Shown: positions 16,979-25,930 of the stretch, in pieces
Position numbering within the stretch: the first letter of the stretch is position 1
How the letters are laid out: every line of letters starts with the position of its first letter
Assembly: GCF_001637205.1 (NCBI RefSeq)
Contig: NZ_LVJH01000043.1
Location: forward strand, 17,661-81,660
Origin: Paenibacillus glacialis
GTDB taxonomy: Bacteria > Bacillota > Bacilli > Paenibacillales > Paenibacillaceae
Reading direction: 5' to 3'
DNA: 64,000 nt
Position numbers and translations under genes: made by a program
The notes under the pieces: model-generated
Told to the model about the DNA's origin: nothing
Database searches by the model: none
The model's input: the letters and a program-made list of their open reading frames with translations, nothing else

Positions 16979-18940
16979 TCACCTGAGCAGCCGTAACCCA
17001 TTCAGAATAACTAATATGGTGCTTCCCTCATGTCCAATTACGCCTAATGGAAGAGCAATATCTCCTATGAAGTTGCTAAGAATTAGAATTAGAATGATGC
17101 TGATTGAGAAGGTCATATTTTGTTTAATCACTCTTTGGGCTCGTTGTGAAAGCTTGATGGTACTAGCAATCTCCTCAATATTGTCATTCATGAGAACCAC
17201 ATCTGCCACTTCTAAAGCTGTTCCACTTCCGTTCATTCCCATGCCGATACCAACTGTTGCTGTTGCCAGTGCAGGAGCATCATTAACTCCGTCACCTACC
17301 ATAACCACATGGCCATACTTCTCCCTTAATTCTTTAACATGAGCAACCTTTTCTTCTGGACGGAGATCTGCATAGATCCAATCGACACCAATCTGTTCAC
17401 CAATGACCTGTGCCGTATCTCGATGATCTCCTGTAAGCATTGCAACGCGGATCCCTAAAGCTTGTAACGACCGCACAGCACGTACTGCCTGTGGTCGGAT
17501 CGTATCCTGTAATGCGATAAGCCCCGCCACTTCTTCCCCCTCCATTATAATGGATACGGTCTTTCCCTGTGAAATTAAGCGTCTTCTGCGTTCCATCCAG
17601 ACCGCCTTAGATCCATCTGTCGAGCCATCGAGAATATCACTCTTGCCTATTCTCCATAGGGTACCTTCGACCTCAGCAGTCATTCCCCAACCCGTTAAAG
17701 ACTCTGCATGATCAACAGATTTCAATGGAAGTTCCTCTTCCTCTGCTTTTCGCAAAATTGCCTTAGCTAGTGGATGTTCAGATAACTGCTCTATAGAGGC
17801 ACATATAGTAAGTAATTCATCACGTTCATAACGCTCATCTACAATAAAATCTGTCACCTGTGGCGTTCCCAACGTAAGTGTTCCAGTCTTGTCAAAAGCT
17901 ACTACAGATGTCAGCGCCATGTTCTCCACATGAGCACCACCTTTAAAGAGAATCCCTTTACGTGCACGATTCGAGATCGCCGACAGCATAACTGGCATAA
18001 TCGATGAGACTAATGCGCATGGAGAGGCAACGACAAGGAACACCATCGCTTTATAGAACGCCGTTCCCCAAGTCCATCCAAGGAGAAGAGGTAATAGAAG
18101 CATGACTGCTATCGTTATCGTAACTACAATACGCGCATAGACCGATTCAAATCGTTTAATGAAACGCTGAGATTGAGGCAATTCACTTTCCGCTTCCTCG
18201 ACAAGTCTTATGATTTTGGCAAATACAGTAGATTCAGCCGATTGAGTTACTTCGACATATAATACACCTTCCCCATTAATCGTACCGGCAAAGACGATAT
18301 CCCCTGTTGTTCGATCTACAGGAATAGCTTCACCTGTTATCGATGCTTGATTAACCGATGAGTAACCACGCTCCACACGACCATCAGCTGGGATCAATTC
18401 ACCTGGCTTAACTAGAAACAGATCTCCTATTTGGAGTTGGTCAATATTGATCTTTACCATCTCGCCATTCTCAATCCGCAGAGCAGTCTCTGGTTTCAGA
18501 GCCATTAACGAAGAGATATCTTTCTTGCTCCGTTCCATGGTGTAACTCTCTAATGCACCACTTAAAGCAAATATAAAAATTAGCAGAGCACCCTCATTCC
18601 AGTAACCGATTGTAGCTGCACCCATAGCTGCGGCAATCATAAGCAGATTAACATCGAGTTCTCGTTCTTTAACCAGCGTATATACAGCTTCTCGTGCTGT
18701 AGCCCATCCCCCTATTGTATAGGCTGTGATATACAACAGAATCGATAGGTAAGGCGCCCAATGTCCGACTGACCATGCTATTAATGTAAGCAATCCGCTT
18801 CCTAATGCAGCAAGCATCTCCTTATTGCGAAGCATACTACGTAGATCAAATCTTCCCCTTTTATGAGGGTTAGGCTGATTAGCCTGTTTTCGGACGGAAG
18901 ACCATCCTATCCTTGATAAAGCTTTTTGAGTATTTTCCAT
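16979..18940 (-). CDS. Heavy-metal P-type ATPase (CadA/ZosA-like, SPC motif)
   Basis: This 653-residue P1B-type ATPase has paired N-terminal helices, the actuator motif TGEAIPVD, an intramembrane metal site SPCAL (instead of the usual CPC), the phosphorylation site DKTGTLT, the SEHPLAKAI His/Pro motif and GDGVNDAPAL. It has no N-terminal CxxC metal-binding domain. SPC plus lack of that domain resembles B. subtilis ZosA, a PerR-controlled zinc-uptake ATPase, more than CadA or CopA. A PerR-like palindrome overlapping the promoter supports this. The start ATG follows TGGAAGGTGATTAACA. Metal and direction of transport remain inferred. Confidence 0.88.
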   Translation of the reverse strand: MENTQKALSRIGWSSVRKQANQPNPHKRGRFDLRSMLRNKEMLAALGSGLLTLIAWSVGHWAPYLSILLYITAYTIGGWATAREAVYTLVKERELDVNLLMIAAAMGAATIGYWNEGALLIFIFALSGALESYTMERSKKDISSLMALKPETALRIENGEMVKINIDQLQIGDLFLVKPGELIPADGRVERGYSSVNQASITGEAIPVDRTTGDIVFAGTINGEGVLYVEVTQSAESTVFAKIIRLVEEAESELPQSQRFIKRFESVYARIVVTITIAVMLLLPLLLGWTWGTAFYKAMVFLVVASPCALVSSIMPVMLSAISNRARKGILFKGGAHVENMALTSVVAFDKTGTLTLGTPQVTDFIVDERYERDELLTICASIEQLSEHPLAKAILRKAEEEELPLKSVDHAESLTGWGMTAEVEGTLWRIGKSDILDGSTDGSKAVWMERRRRLISQGKTVSIIMEGEEVAGLIALQDTIRPQAVRAVRSLQALGIRVAMLTGDHRDTAQVIGEQIGVDWIYADLRPEEKVAHVKELREKYGHVVMVGDGVNDAPALATATVGIGMGMNGSGTALEVADVVLMNDNIEEIASTIKLSQRAQRVIKQNMTFSISIILILILSNFIGDIALPLGVIGHEGSTILVILNGLRLLR

Positions 18941-18995
18941 TGTTAATCACCTTCCACTTGAGAATGAATTGCATTATTATCTTCCTAAAAATGAC

Positions 18996-19027
18996 ACATG
19001 CTGCTCCGGGTATCCGGAGCAGCATGT
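18996..19027 (-). promoter_or_regulatory. Perfect 14-bp hairpin in the metal-ATPase leader
   Basis: ACATGCTGCTCCGG and CCGGAGCAGCATGT flank a 4-nt loop. On the minus strand a T5 tract follows within 10 nt. It lies between the predicted promoter (19100-19128) and the ATPase start, so it could act as a leader attenuator, or as the terminator of the upstream gene. Confidence 0.5.
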
Positions 19028-19032
19028 AAGGC

Positions 19033-19053
19033 AAATGAGAATGAAAATCATTT
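19033..19053. promoter_or_regulatory. Fur-family box in the metal-ATPase leader
   Basis: The core TGAGAATGAAAATCA (19036-19050) matches the 7-1-7 Fur/PerR arrangement, with the common B. subtilis Fur half-site TGAGAAT on one side; symmetric AAATGA/TCATTT arms extend it. Judged by eye, three mismatches to consensus. Confidence 0.5.
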
Positions 19054-19089
19054 CTTGTACTTATACAATTATTTTTCCCTAAGGAAACT

Positions 19090-19128
19090 TTATAATTGTA
19101 TTATATTCCTTTGTAGATGCCAAGTAAA
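19090..19128 (-). promoter_or_regulatory. Metal-ATPase promoter overlapped by a PerR-like box
   Basis: On the minus strand TTTACT (19123-19128) and TATAAT (19100-19105) are 17 bp apart. TTATAATTGTATTATAT (19090-19106) covers the -10 and resembles a PerR box with a spacer widened by two bases. PerR repression of zosA is known in B. subtilis. Confidence 0.5.
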
Positions 19129-19238
19129 TAGGAAGATTCCATACACACAAGAAGAAACGGCTACACCCGCCCTTAAGGATGGATATCCAACGTGTCATCA
19201 GACGACACACTTACTTTCAGGTTCCTTGTTTATAAGAG

Positions 19239-20438
19239 CTATAAATGAAATCCGATCACTTTCTCCATCAATTCCAATTGTGCCGCAGCTATACGAATAA
19301 CCGTTGCCTCCCGAGGATCACAACTCATTTCATCGATCCCGAATGCAAAGATGGCAGGAAGATCTGCACTCGTTAAATGCCCTACGGCTCTAATATGAAT
19401 ACGCGGATGGATCTGCCGAATATGATGAAAGATTCCCATGTTCATTGAATCATCCGGGGACATCACATTTCTTTCTTCCCATTCCACCACCAGTAAGTTC
19501 GTAGCGCGGGCAAGATCTGCCGCAACGGATGATCGGATATTCCAAGGAATTAAGGCTCCCACTCGATATTTAATAGAACGGCGTATATGTCCAAGTGTCT
19601 GTTCTGCAACCTGGTCGACGAAATGAATTCCATCTGCAAATTGTTCAGCACTCGCTGGATGAGTGACTAATATATCCACCATACAATCTATTCCCTGTTG
19701 TTCACACGTTCGCATTGCCCGAAATAAAGCTTCAATCTGAATATCTTGAATTCCAAGCATGGAATAAGAAGAGGTTCCGAAATTCGATGCTTGTATCAAG
19801 CTAATTGTCGCAGGCACACCCTGAAGCGCATAAAATAACGATTCCCACTGTTCTTGAAGCAGACATAATAATCGTCGTTGCAGGGGTACAGCAATCTCCT
19901 CATCCATCATCCATCCAGTGGGAACAATACTATTTAAGGGTTCTAGCTTTAACAATTCTTCACAACGTACTAATCCAACATTAGCTACTCCCATGGACTT
20001 TCCTATCCACAGTTCCTCAGGAGTTAATCCCCCCGTCATTACCTTCAAAGTTCTTACCTGATCACTCCATAAGAGTAACTTCTGAAGGATTTCATGATGA
20101 CCCCGATGAGTATATACGATATCTCCTTCAATCTTACGAATACACTCAACATCTATGCACATTAATGCTTCTTCACGTGATAACGTTCCTAGCTCAACGA
20201 GCTCAACAAGTGAGAGCAATTCCGATAATGAACTTGCTTTGACAGGTAGATGATCAGCCTGTGTACTGTAAAGGTTCCCTTCACTTCGGAACAAATAATC
20301 GTCTTGCACCCAACCCTGTTCATTCTCAGCTACAGCTTGCTCCTGAGCACTCAAGGAGTATAACGCTTTCATATTGCCGATATTTGAACATCCTGTTGTT
20401 CCACTGCTGCAAGAATAGTGACCCTCTTTACGGTTCAT
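19239..20438 (-). CDS. Degenerate pyruvate phosphate dikinase-like protein (PEP-barrel pseudoenzyme)
   Basis: This ~399-residue protein can be aligned by eye to the C-terminal half of pyruvate phosphate dikinase. The segment LSREEALMCIDVECIRKI matches the linker before the phosphohistidine domain; GVANVGLVRCEELL matches GIGLCRTEHMFF; GVPATISLI matches the TIRLLDPP strand; and GIDEMSCDPREATVIRIAAAQ matches the C-terminal GxDYVSCSP loop with the catalytic Cys kept. The ATP-grasp domain and the phosphohistidine domain are missing. The PEP-binding Arg of TIRLLDPP is Ser here, and the metal Glu and Asn-Asp motifs are gone, so ordinary PPDK chemistry looks impossible. The start at 20438 follows AGAGGGTGG; an in-frame ATG at 20483 is the alternative. 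Confidence 0.75.
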   Translation of the reverse strand: MNRKEGHYSCSSGTTGCSNIGNMKALYSLSAQEQAVAENEQGWVQDDYLFRSEGNLYSTQADHLPVKASSLSELLSLVELVELGTLSREEALMCIDVECIRKIEGDIVYTHRGHHEILQKLLLWSDQVRTLKVMTGGLTPEELWIGKSMGVANVGLVRCEELLKLEPLNSIVPTGWMMDEEIAVPLQRRLLCLLQEQWESLFYALQGVPATISLIQASNFGTSSYSMLGIQDIQIEALFRAMRTCEQQGIDCMVDILVTHPASAEQFADGIHFVDQVAEQTLGHIRRSIKYRVGALIPWNIRSSVAADLARATNLLVVEWEERNVMSPDDSMNMGIFHHIRQIHPRIHIRAVGHLTSADLPAIFAFGIDEMSCDPREATVIRIAAAQLELMEKVIGFHL

Positions 20439-20535
20439 TGTCGCTGTCCACCCTCTTTCCTCATCGAAATAACGAACATACATAAAGCGTATTAAATCAT
20501 TATAAAAAATATACAGCCATTACCTATTTATACAT

Positions 20536-20576
20536 AAAAAAAGGTGCTCCCCTCCTTTCGGAAAGAAAAAGCACCT
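20536..20576 (-). terminator. Intrinsic terminator of the MetY-type gene
   Basis: AGGTGCT pairs with AGCACCT, with an inner CTTTC/GAAAG stem; on the minus strand a T7 run follows, about 70 bp after the stop. Confidence 0.83.
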
Positions 20577-20642
20577 ACTGTATAAATAATCCTAGCTATA
20601 TTAAATGAATGATCTTAAGAGTACGTGCCACAATACTATCAC

Positions 20643-21935
20643 TTATTTCTGACTAGCTTGAATGGCTTGTTCCAAATCATTGATAATATCCTTAACATTT
20701 TCCGTCCCAACGGATAATCGAATCATTTCCGGTTTAACACCCGCTGCGACTTGCTGTTGTTCCGACAATTGTTGGTGTGTTGTGCTAGCAGGGTGAATGA
20801 TCAATGACTTCGAATCTCCGACATTCGCCAGATGTGAGAATAGTTGTACATTCTCGATCAATTTCCGACCTGCTTCCGTACCACCCTTAATACCAAATGT
20901 TAGGATTGCTCCTTGTCCACTAGGCAAGTATTTCTTGGAAAGTTCATACGAAGGATGACTTGGGAGTCCTGAATAACTTACCCACTCTATATCCGCATGA
21001 TTCTCCAAATATTGTGCTACTTTAAGCGCATTCTCACTATGGCGCTCCATACGTAAATGAAGCGTCTCCAGACCCTGTACAAGCATCCAAGAGTTGAATG
21101 GGGATATCGAAGAACCCATGTCTCTTAATAATTGAACGCGAGCTTTGATAATATACGCTATTGGACCCACAGCATCAGTATAGACTACGCCATTGTAGCT
21201 TGGGTCTGGTTCAGTAAGACCAGGGAATTTACCACTAGCTTTCCAATCGAATTTGCCAGCGTCAACAATGACACCACCGATAGATGTTCCATGACCGCCA
21301 ATAAACTTCGTTGCCGAATGAACGACAACATCAGCGCCATGTTCGATCGGGCGGAGCAAGTACGGACTTGGGAATGTATTATCTACAATAAGAGGAAGAC
21401 CATGCTCATGAGCTATATTCGCTACCGCTTCTACATCAAGGATATTTCCTTGAGGATTACCAACCGTTTCCGCATAAAGAGCCTTCGTCTTATCCGTAAT
21501 CGCTGCACGGAAATTCTCTGGATCATTAGAATCTACGAAATGAACTTTGATCCCCAGTTTCGCCAATGTATTAGCGAACAGGTTATAAGTACCACCATAT
21601 AGACTGGATGAAGAAACAATCTCATCTCCAGCACCTGCAATATTAAGAATCGAGAATGTAATAGCCGCTTGACCTGACGCCGTTGCCAAAGCACCTGCGC
21701 CGCCTTCTAGAGCAGCAATACGTTGCTCGAACACGTCCGTAGTAGGGTTCATTATCCGAGTATAGATATTACCGAACTCCTTAAGTGCGAACAAATTTGC
21801 AGCATGCTCACTATCATGAAATCCATAAGATGTCGTCTGGTACAAAGGAACTGCACGAGATAACGTAGTTGGGTCAATCTGCTGACCTGCATGAACAGCC
21901 AAGGTTTCTAACGATAAACGGTTTTCTTCGGACAT
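20643..21935 (-). CDS. O-acetylhomoserine sulfhydrylase-type enzyme (MetY family)
   Basis: This 430-residue PLP enzyme of the Cys/Met metabolism family uses sulfide to make homocysteine from O-acetylhomoserine (or the cysteine-synthase equivalent). It has PTTDVFEQRIAALEGG near the N-terminus, the SSSLYGGTYNLF segment, the Asp of PLIVDNTFPSPYL and the PLP-lysine motif VVHSATKFIGGHG, plus the long insertion DAVGPIAYIIKARVQLLRD typical of MetY rather than MetB/MetC. The ATG at 21935 follows AAGGGAGGATTCACC; the longer frame from 21980 lacks a ribosome site. No SAM riboswitch was seen in the leader. Confidence 0.93.
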   Translation of the reverse strand: MSEENRLSLETLAVHAGQQIDPTTLSRAVPLYQTTSYGFHDSEHAANLFALKEFGNIYTRIMNPTTDVFEQRIAALEGGAGALATASGQAAITFSILNIAGAGDEIVSSSSLYGGTYNLFANTLAKLGIKVHFVDSNDPENFRAAITDKTKALYAETVGNPQGNILDVEAVANIAHEHGLPLIVDNTFPSPYLLRPIEHGADVVVHSATKFIGGHGTSIGGVIVDAGKFDWKASGKFPGLTEPDPSYNGVVYTDAVGPIAYIIKARVQLLRDMGSSISPFNSWMLVQGLETLHLRMERHSENALKVAQYLENHADIEWVSYSGLPSHPSYELSKKYLPSGQGAILTFGIKGGTEAGRKLIENVQLFSHLANVGDSKSLIIHPASTTHQQLSEQQQVAAGVKPEMIRLSVGTENVKDIINDLEQAIQASQK

Positions 21936-22104
21936 GGTGAATCCTCCCTTTTCAATGAAAGATTTGATGTTATAATACACATTTAATCACTTCCACATTT
22001 TCTCATAAATAAATGGATTTGAAAAGCATATTCCATACTAAACACATCAGAAAAGTACAAAACAATCCCTCTTAATCTTGATAAACATCCCTAAACCCTT
22101 TATA

Positions 22105-22149
22105 TAAAAAAACTGGCATCCTTCCCCTAAGAGATTGGAATACCAGTTC
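22105..22149 (-). terminator. Intrinsic terminator after deoC and repeat copy 3
   Basis: AACTGG.AT.C pairs with GGAATACCAGTT; on the minus strand a T7 run follows. It lies beyond repeat copy 3, so the repeat is part of the deoC 3' UTR. The rest of the stretch to the MetY start shows no gene. Confidence 0.78.
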
Positions 22150-22164
22150 ACCTTTAACATTACT

Positions 22165-22268
22165 TATCTAGATAGATGGATTGAACTAAAGTTAGCGCTC
22201 ACAAGTTCAATCATTTCTAAAGAGAATCATGAATATGAGGGTTCGTCTTTAGTTCAATCTAGATAGAT
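22165..22268. repeat. MITE-like intergenic repeat, full copy 3
   Basis: This ~104-bp non-coding element has inverted ends sharing GATTGAACTAAAG (left on plus: TAGATGGATTGAACTAAAG; right: CTTTAGTTCAATCTAGATAG). It lies in the opposite orientation to copy 2, whose reverse complement it matches throughout, including GAATCATGAATATG and GTTCAATCATTTCTAAAG. It begins about 11 bp after the deoC stop codon. Confidence 0.85.
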
Positions 22269-22279
22269 TGAGTGATCTA

Positions 22280-22957
22280 TTAATAACTTCCTTGAGATTG
22301 TTCTCCATTCGCAATAGCGACGCCTCCGCTTGTCCCAATTCGGGTTGCACCTGCAAGGATCATGATTTGTGCATCTTCAGCACTCCGCACTCCACCTGAA
22401 GCCTTAACACCGATATCTGGGCCTACCGTAGCACGCATTAATGCGATATCTTCTTTCGTGGCTCCACCAGTAGAAAATCCTGTAGATGTTTTGACAAAAT
22501 CAGCACCCGCTTTTACAGCTAACTCACAGGCACGTACTTTCTCTTCATCAGAAAGCAAACATGTCTCAATAATGACCTTTGTCAGTGCTTTTCCATTTGC
22601 CGCTTGAACAACAGCAGCAATATCTCGAGCTACTAATGCATCATCGTGACTTTTTAAAGCTCCGATATTAATGACCATATCCACTTCACCTGCGCCATTT
22701 GCAATCGCATTTGACGTTTCAAACGCCTTAACCTCTGGTGTTGAAGCCCCTAGCGGAAAACCAATGACGGTACACACTTTGACTTCAGGAGTGTCTTTCA
22801 ATATCGCATGAGCTACAGCAACCCACGTCGGGTTCACACACACCGAAGCAAATCCATGAATTTTGGCCTCTTCAGCTAACTTTTGAATATCTTCCTTCTT
22901 CGCATCAGGCTTTAATAACGTATGGTCGATCATTCTTGTAATTGATTGTTCATTCAT
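22280..22957 (-). CDS. deoC: Deoxyribose-phosphate aldolase
   Basis: This 225-residue class-I aldolase splits 2-deoxyribose-5-phosphate into glyceraldehyde-3-phosphate and acetaldehyde in deoxynucleoside catabolism. The Schiff-base lysine is Lys156 in DFVKTSTGF, and the second lysine lies in GVKASGGVR. DHTLLKPDA at the N-terminus and EVDMVINIGALKS are also classical. The ATG follows GATAGGAGGAATTATTT. It is monocistronic here, without deoR, pdp or nupC neighbours. Its stop codon is followed at once by a full copy of the dispersed repeat, then a terminator. Confidence 0.96.
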   Translation of the reverse strand: MNEQSITRMIDHTLLKPDAKKEDIQKLAEEAKIHGFASVCVNPTWVAVAHAILKDTPEVKVCTVIGFPLGASTPEVKAFETSNAIANGAGEVDMVINIGALKSHDDALVARDIAAVVQAANGKALTKVIIETCLLSDEEKVRACELAVKAGADFVKTSTGFSTGGATKEDIALMRATVGPDIGVKASGGVRSAEDAQIMILAGATRIGTSGGVAIANGEQSQGSY

Positions 22958-23048
22958 AAATAATTCCTCCTATCGTTATACATTCATTCTTGCCCTTAAA
23001 TACTCCTTATATTAGGTATCAATCTTTACAAAACACAAAAATTACACA

Positions 23049-23079
23049 AATACCCTCTATCCATAGGATAGGGGTATTG
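23049..23079. terminator. Hairpin after the thioredoxin-like gene
   Basis: ATACCC.CTATCC and GGATAG.GGGTAT pair around ATA. The U-tracts are interrupted on both strands, so termination strength is uncertain. Confidence 0.5.
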
Positions 23080-23093
23080 TTTATTTACGTTGT

Positions 23094-23411
23094 TTACTTG
23101 ATTGAATCTAAATATTCAGTAATCTGAGTCGGGGTTTTAGCAAATTTACTATGTAGGTGCGCTTTCTTTTCTCCATTACGGTACACTAGCAGACTTGGAA
23201 TTCCACGAACATCATTCTCCTCAGAAATATTAGGGAATTGTTCAACATCCAATGCATAGAACCTTTTATCGGGATTGTTATCAATAATTCCGCCCATAAA
23301 TTTGTCTAACGTTTTACAATCTGGGCACCAAGTTGCATCGTATTTAATGACAGTCCATTCATCGCCCTGCGTCAATTGACGGTACTGTTCCTCTGTTTGG
23401 ATTCTTTCCAT
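23094..23411 (-). CDS. Thioredoxin-family protein with WCPDC active site
   Basis: This 105-residue single-domain thioredoxin fold has the active site WCPDC (Cys28 and Cys31) and the cis-proline segment GIPSLLVYRNG. WCPDC, rather than WCGPC, marks a small Bacillales group of reductants or disulfide handlers of unknown partner. It has no signal peptide, so it is cytoplasmic. The ATG follows GGGGGAGCAACAAG. It stands alone between deoC and ppaC. Confidence 0.88.
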   Translation of the reverse strand: MERIQTEEQYRQLTQGDEWTVIKYDATWCPDCKTLDKFMGGIIDNNPDKRFYALDVEQFPNISEENDVRGIPSLLVYRNGEKKAHLHSKFAKTPTQITEYLDSIK

Positions 23412-23597
23412 CTTGTTGCTCCCCCTATGTACGATCCCATTTCTCTAGGATCATCATTTTAAATTGCAATGACAAATTTCACATTCGTCAACACTTATTT
23501 CTATAATAACGATTATTTTTCCTTTTGCAAACTCAGTATGCTCCATAAGGATCAATCCAAACCCCACTTCTTTAGATCTTTACTCATTTCACAGCAC

Positions 23598-23645
23598 AAA
23601 AAAAGCGTAATCACGCCGAATATCGGCAATGACTTACGCTTTTTC
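23598..23645 (-). terminator. Intrinsic terminator of ppaC
   Basis: AAAAGCGTAA and TTACGCTTTTT form the outer stem, GCCGA/TCGGC the inner; the minus strand ends in T7. It lies 10 bp after the ppaC stop. Confidence 0.87.
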
Positions 23646-23654
23646 TTCTAAACC

Positions 23655-24587
23655 TTACAGTTTATTTAATGTCTCTGTTAATACAGGCACAATTTGCAAT
23701 TTACGTGATACTACACCTTTAAGTAGCGCTTTGTTATCAACCAATTGGACATCATATGCCTGTTCAACCGCATGTGTTACATTTCCGATTGCTAATGCTA
23801 CAGAATCGTTATTTAGGATATCGGTAACGACGAATACGAATAGATCCAAGCCTTTCTCAGACACTACACTAGATAGTGCAGCTTCTAATTCAGCTTGACG
23901 AACCAATACATCATTGGTATCTACCGCATTCACTTGAGCAATCTCCACTTTGTAGTTGCCCATTTGAAATTCTTTAGCATCAAGTGAGATTAATTGTTGG
24001 ATCGTCTTATCACTAAGATCAGCACCCGCTTTAAGCATTTCCAGACCATAACTTTCTAAGTTCACACCAGCAATTTCAGCTAATTCCTTCGCTGCAGCCA
24101 CATCTTCGTCGGTACAAGTTGGGGATTTCAAGAGAAGGGAATCTGAAATAATAGCAGATAACATTAACCCTGCGATTTCCTTACGGATAGCTACTCCCTT
24201 TTCCTTGTACATTTTATTTAAAATAGTTGCTGTACAACCCACTGGCTCTGCGCGGTAATACAAAGGATGACTCGTCTCAAAGTTCGCAATACGATGATGA
24301 TCGATAACCTCGATCACACGAACCTGATCAATATCACTAACACTTTGCTGACGTTCATTATGATCTACTAGAATAACTTCTTCTACTTCATTTGATACCG
24401 TCTCAACAAGGCGGGGTTCTTTCACATTGAAATGATTCAATGCATATTGTGTTTCCCCACTAATTGTACCCAATCGTACAGGTTCTGCATCTACACCTAG
24501 TGCATTCTTTAGTTCAGCATAGGCAATAGCAGAGCAGATCGTATCTGTGTCTGGATTTTTGTGTCCAAAAATAAGAACCTTCGTCAT
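23655..24587 (-). CDS. ppaC: Manganese-dependent inorganic pyrophosphatase
   Basis: This 310-residue family-II pyrophosphatase of the DHH superfamily pulls biosynthetic reactions forward by hydrolysing PPi. N-terminal metal motifs are present: FGHKNPDTDTICSAIAYAE, LVDHNE and the VIDHHRI DHH motif. The C-terminal DHHA2 domain ends in VSRKLQIVPVLTE with the substrate Arg-Lys. The ATG at 24587 follows AAGGAGAGAATAATTATT; a longer frame from 24665 has no ribosome site. It is monocistronic. Confidence 0.96.
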   Translation of the reverse strand: MTKVLIFGHKNPDTDTICSAIAYAELKNALGVDAEPVRLGTISGETQYALNHFNVKEPRLVETVSNEVEEVILVDHNERQQSVSDIDQVRVIEVIDHHRIANFETSHPLYYRAEPVGCTATILNKMYKEKGVAIRKEIAGLMLSAIISDSLLLKSPTCTDEDVAAAKELAEIAGVNLESYGLEMLKAGADLSDKTIQQLISLDAKEFQMGNYKVEIAQVNAVDTNDVLVRQAELEAALSSVVSEKGLDLFVFVVTDILNNDSVALAIGNVTHAVEQAYDVQLVDNKALLKGVVSRKLQIVPVLTETLNKL

Positions 24588-24709
24588 AATAATTATTCTC
24601 TCCTTCTCGTGGTCAATATAAGAAAAATGCAAGAATGATTGTCCTGTTATTAAGTATAACTTCAAATCCTTCTTAATCCAATTCCTTTACAGTGAATAAT
24701 TAAAAATAG

Positions 24710-25927
24710 TTAAAAAGTCTTTGTTGGTAGCCCATTGTTTGGCACATTCAAAGATTCTTTTTGATGTCTAACCATAAGTATAAATCCTAACGCCACCAGC
24801 ATACTTGCCGATGCACAATAGAATAGTATGGAGTACCCGAAACTATCGATCATCATACCTAGCAACGGTGGAGATGATATAGCAGCTAAAGAGGATACCA
24901 AGTAATACAACCCCGTTCGCGTACCAATACTCTCTTCTTTTCCAGTTGAAATGATGAAAGGATACGAATTGATATTAATGCATGCCCAGAACATACCTCC
25001 AAGAACTAATAGAAGACGAAGTATCAGTAAATCTTTCACCAAGATCACAAGAGCAAAGACAACAAATAGGCCACATATCCCCGTAATTATCATTTTTATT
25101 TTACCAAATCGATTACCCAAAAAGCCACTCGGTATAGCGAATATTACAAATGCTAATGAGAAAAAGGTCAGGGAAAAAGACGAGGCTTTCTCACTTAGTC
25201 CTAAATAATTTTTGCCGTAGAGTGTAAATAACGTCTCAACGCCTTGATAGGCGACGAACCAGAAGAATATAGCCGCTAGTAAAAATACCGTAGTACGGTC
25301 GAGCTGTCCTTTCAAAGAGATACGTGGTTTCTTTCCCGGCACGAGTGTAACCGAAGGTGTGTTCACAGAATCTCTGGATTCCCGTATCGTACGTGAGACA
25401 ACTAAGAGACAAATAAGAGTCAATAATCCGGCTGCAATAAAAGGTAACGACTTATGGTAGTCATACAACATGGACCCCACACCAAACGCAATAACAGAAC
25501 CAACCCCACCCATGAAATTGATAATTCCATTAGCTTTCGTACGTTTATTCTCTAAAGTAGTATCTGGCATCAGTGCCACCGTTGGTGAACGATACAAACT
25601 CATAGCAAGATTCATTAGTATCATAAATAGCAAGAGGGTGAAAAGTCCCGTGTGAAAGGGAATAATAGCCGTAAAGATGGCAGCTAAGGGCATTCCTATT
25701 AGCAAATAAGGTATTCTTCTACCGTATCGGGTTGTCGTATGATCACTTCTGTTGCCTATCCATGGCTGTAGAAATAGAGCAAAATAATTATCAATGGTCA
25801 TTAAGAATCCGACGACTGCTACACTTTGTACATAGTTTTCAAGAAAAAAAGGAACAAAGGCGTTATACAATGCCCATGTAATACTAATACTAAAGAACCC
25901 AAAACCCAGCAGCCATGTTCTCTTCAC
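24710..25927 (-). CDS. MFS transporter (SLC45/GPH-like)
   Basis: This 405-residue integral membrane protein has about 12 helices. The segment PWIGNRSDHTTTRYGRRIPY is the loop-2/3 MFS signature seen in sugar:cation symporter-like members. The start is GTG (25925-25927), 6-7 nt after AGGAGAG. It begins 3 bp after the stop of the GDPD gene, so the two form an operon; uptake of a glycerophosphodiester product or a sugar is plausible but not shown. The substrate is unknown. Confidence 0.87.
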   Translation of the reverse strand: MKRTWLLGFGFFSISITWALYNAFVPFFLENYVQSVAVVGFLMTIDNYFALFLQPWIGNRSDHTTTRYGRRIPYLLIGMPLAAIFTAIIPFHTGLFTLLLFMILMNLAMSLYRSPTVALMPDTTLENKRTKANGIINFMGGVGSVIAFGVGSMLYDYHKSLPFIAAGLLTLICLLVVSRTIRESRDSVNTPSVTLVPGKKPRISLKGQLDRTTVFLLAAIFFWFVAYQGVETLFTLYGKNYLGLSEKASSFSLTFFSLAFVIFAIPSGFLGNRFGKIKMIITGICGLFVVFALVILVKDLLILRLLLVLGGMFWACININSYPFIISTGKEESIGTRTGLYYLVSSLAAISSPPLLGMMIDSFGYSILFYCASASMLVALGFILMVRHQKESLNVPNNGLPTKTF

Positions 25928-25930
25928 ACG

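Noticed and set aside
21936..22164. Possible SAM riboswitch before the MetY-type gene
   Set aside because: None of the S-box conserved blocks could be found on the minus strand.
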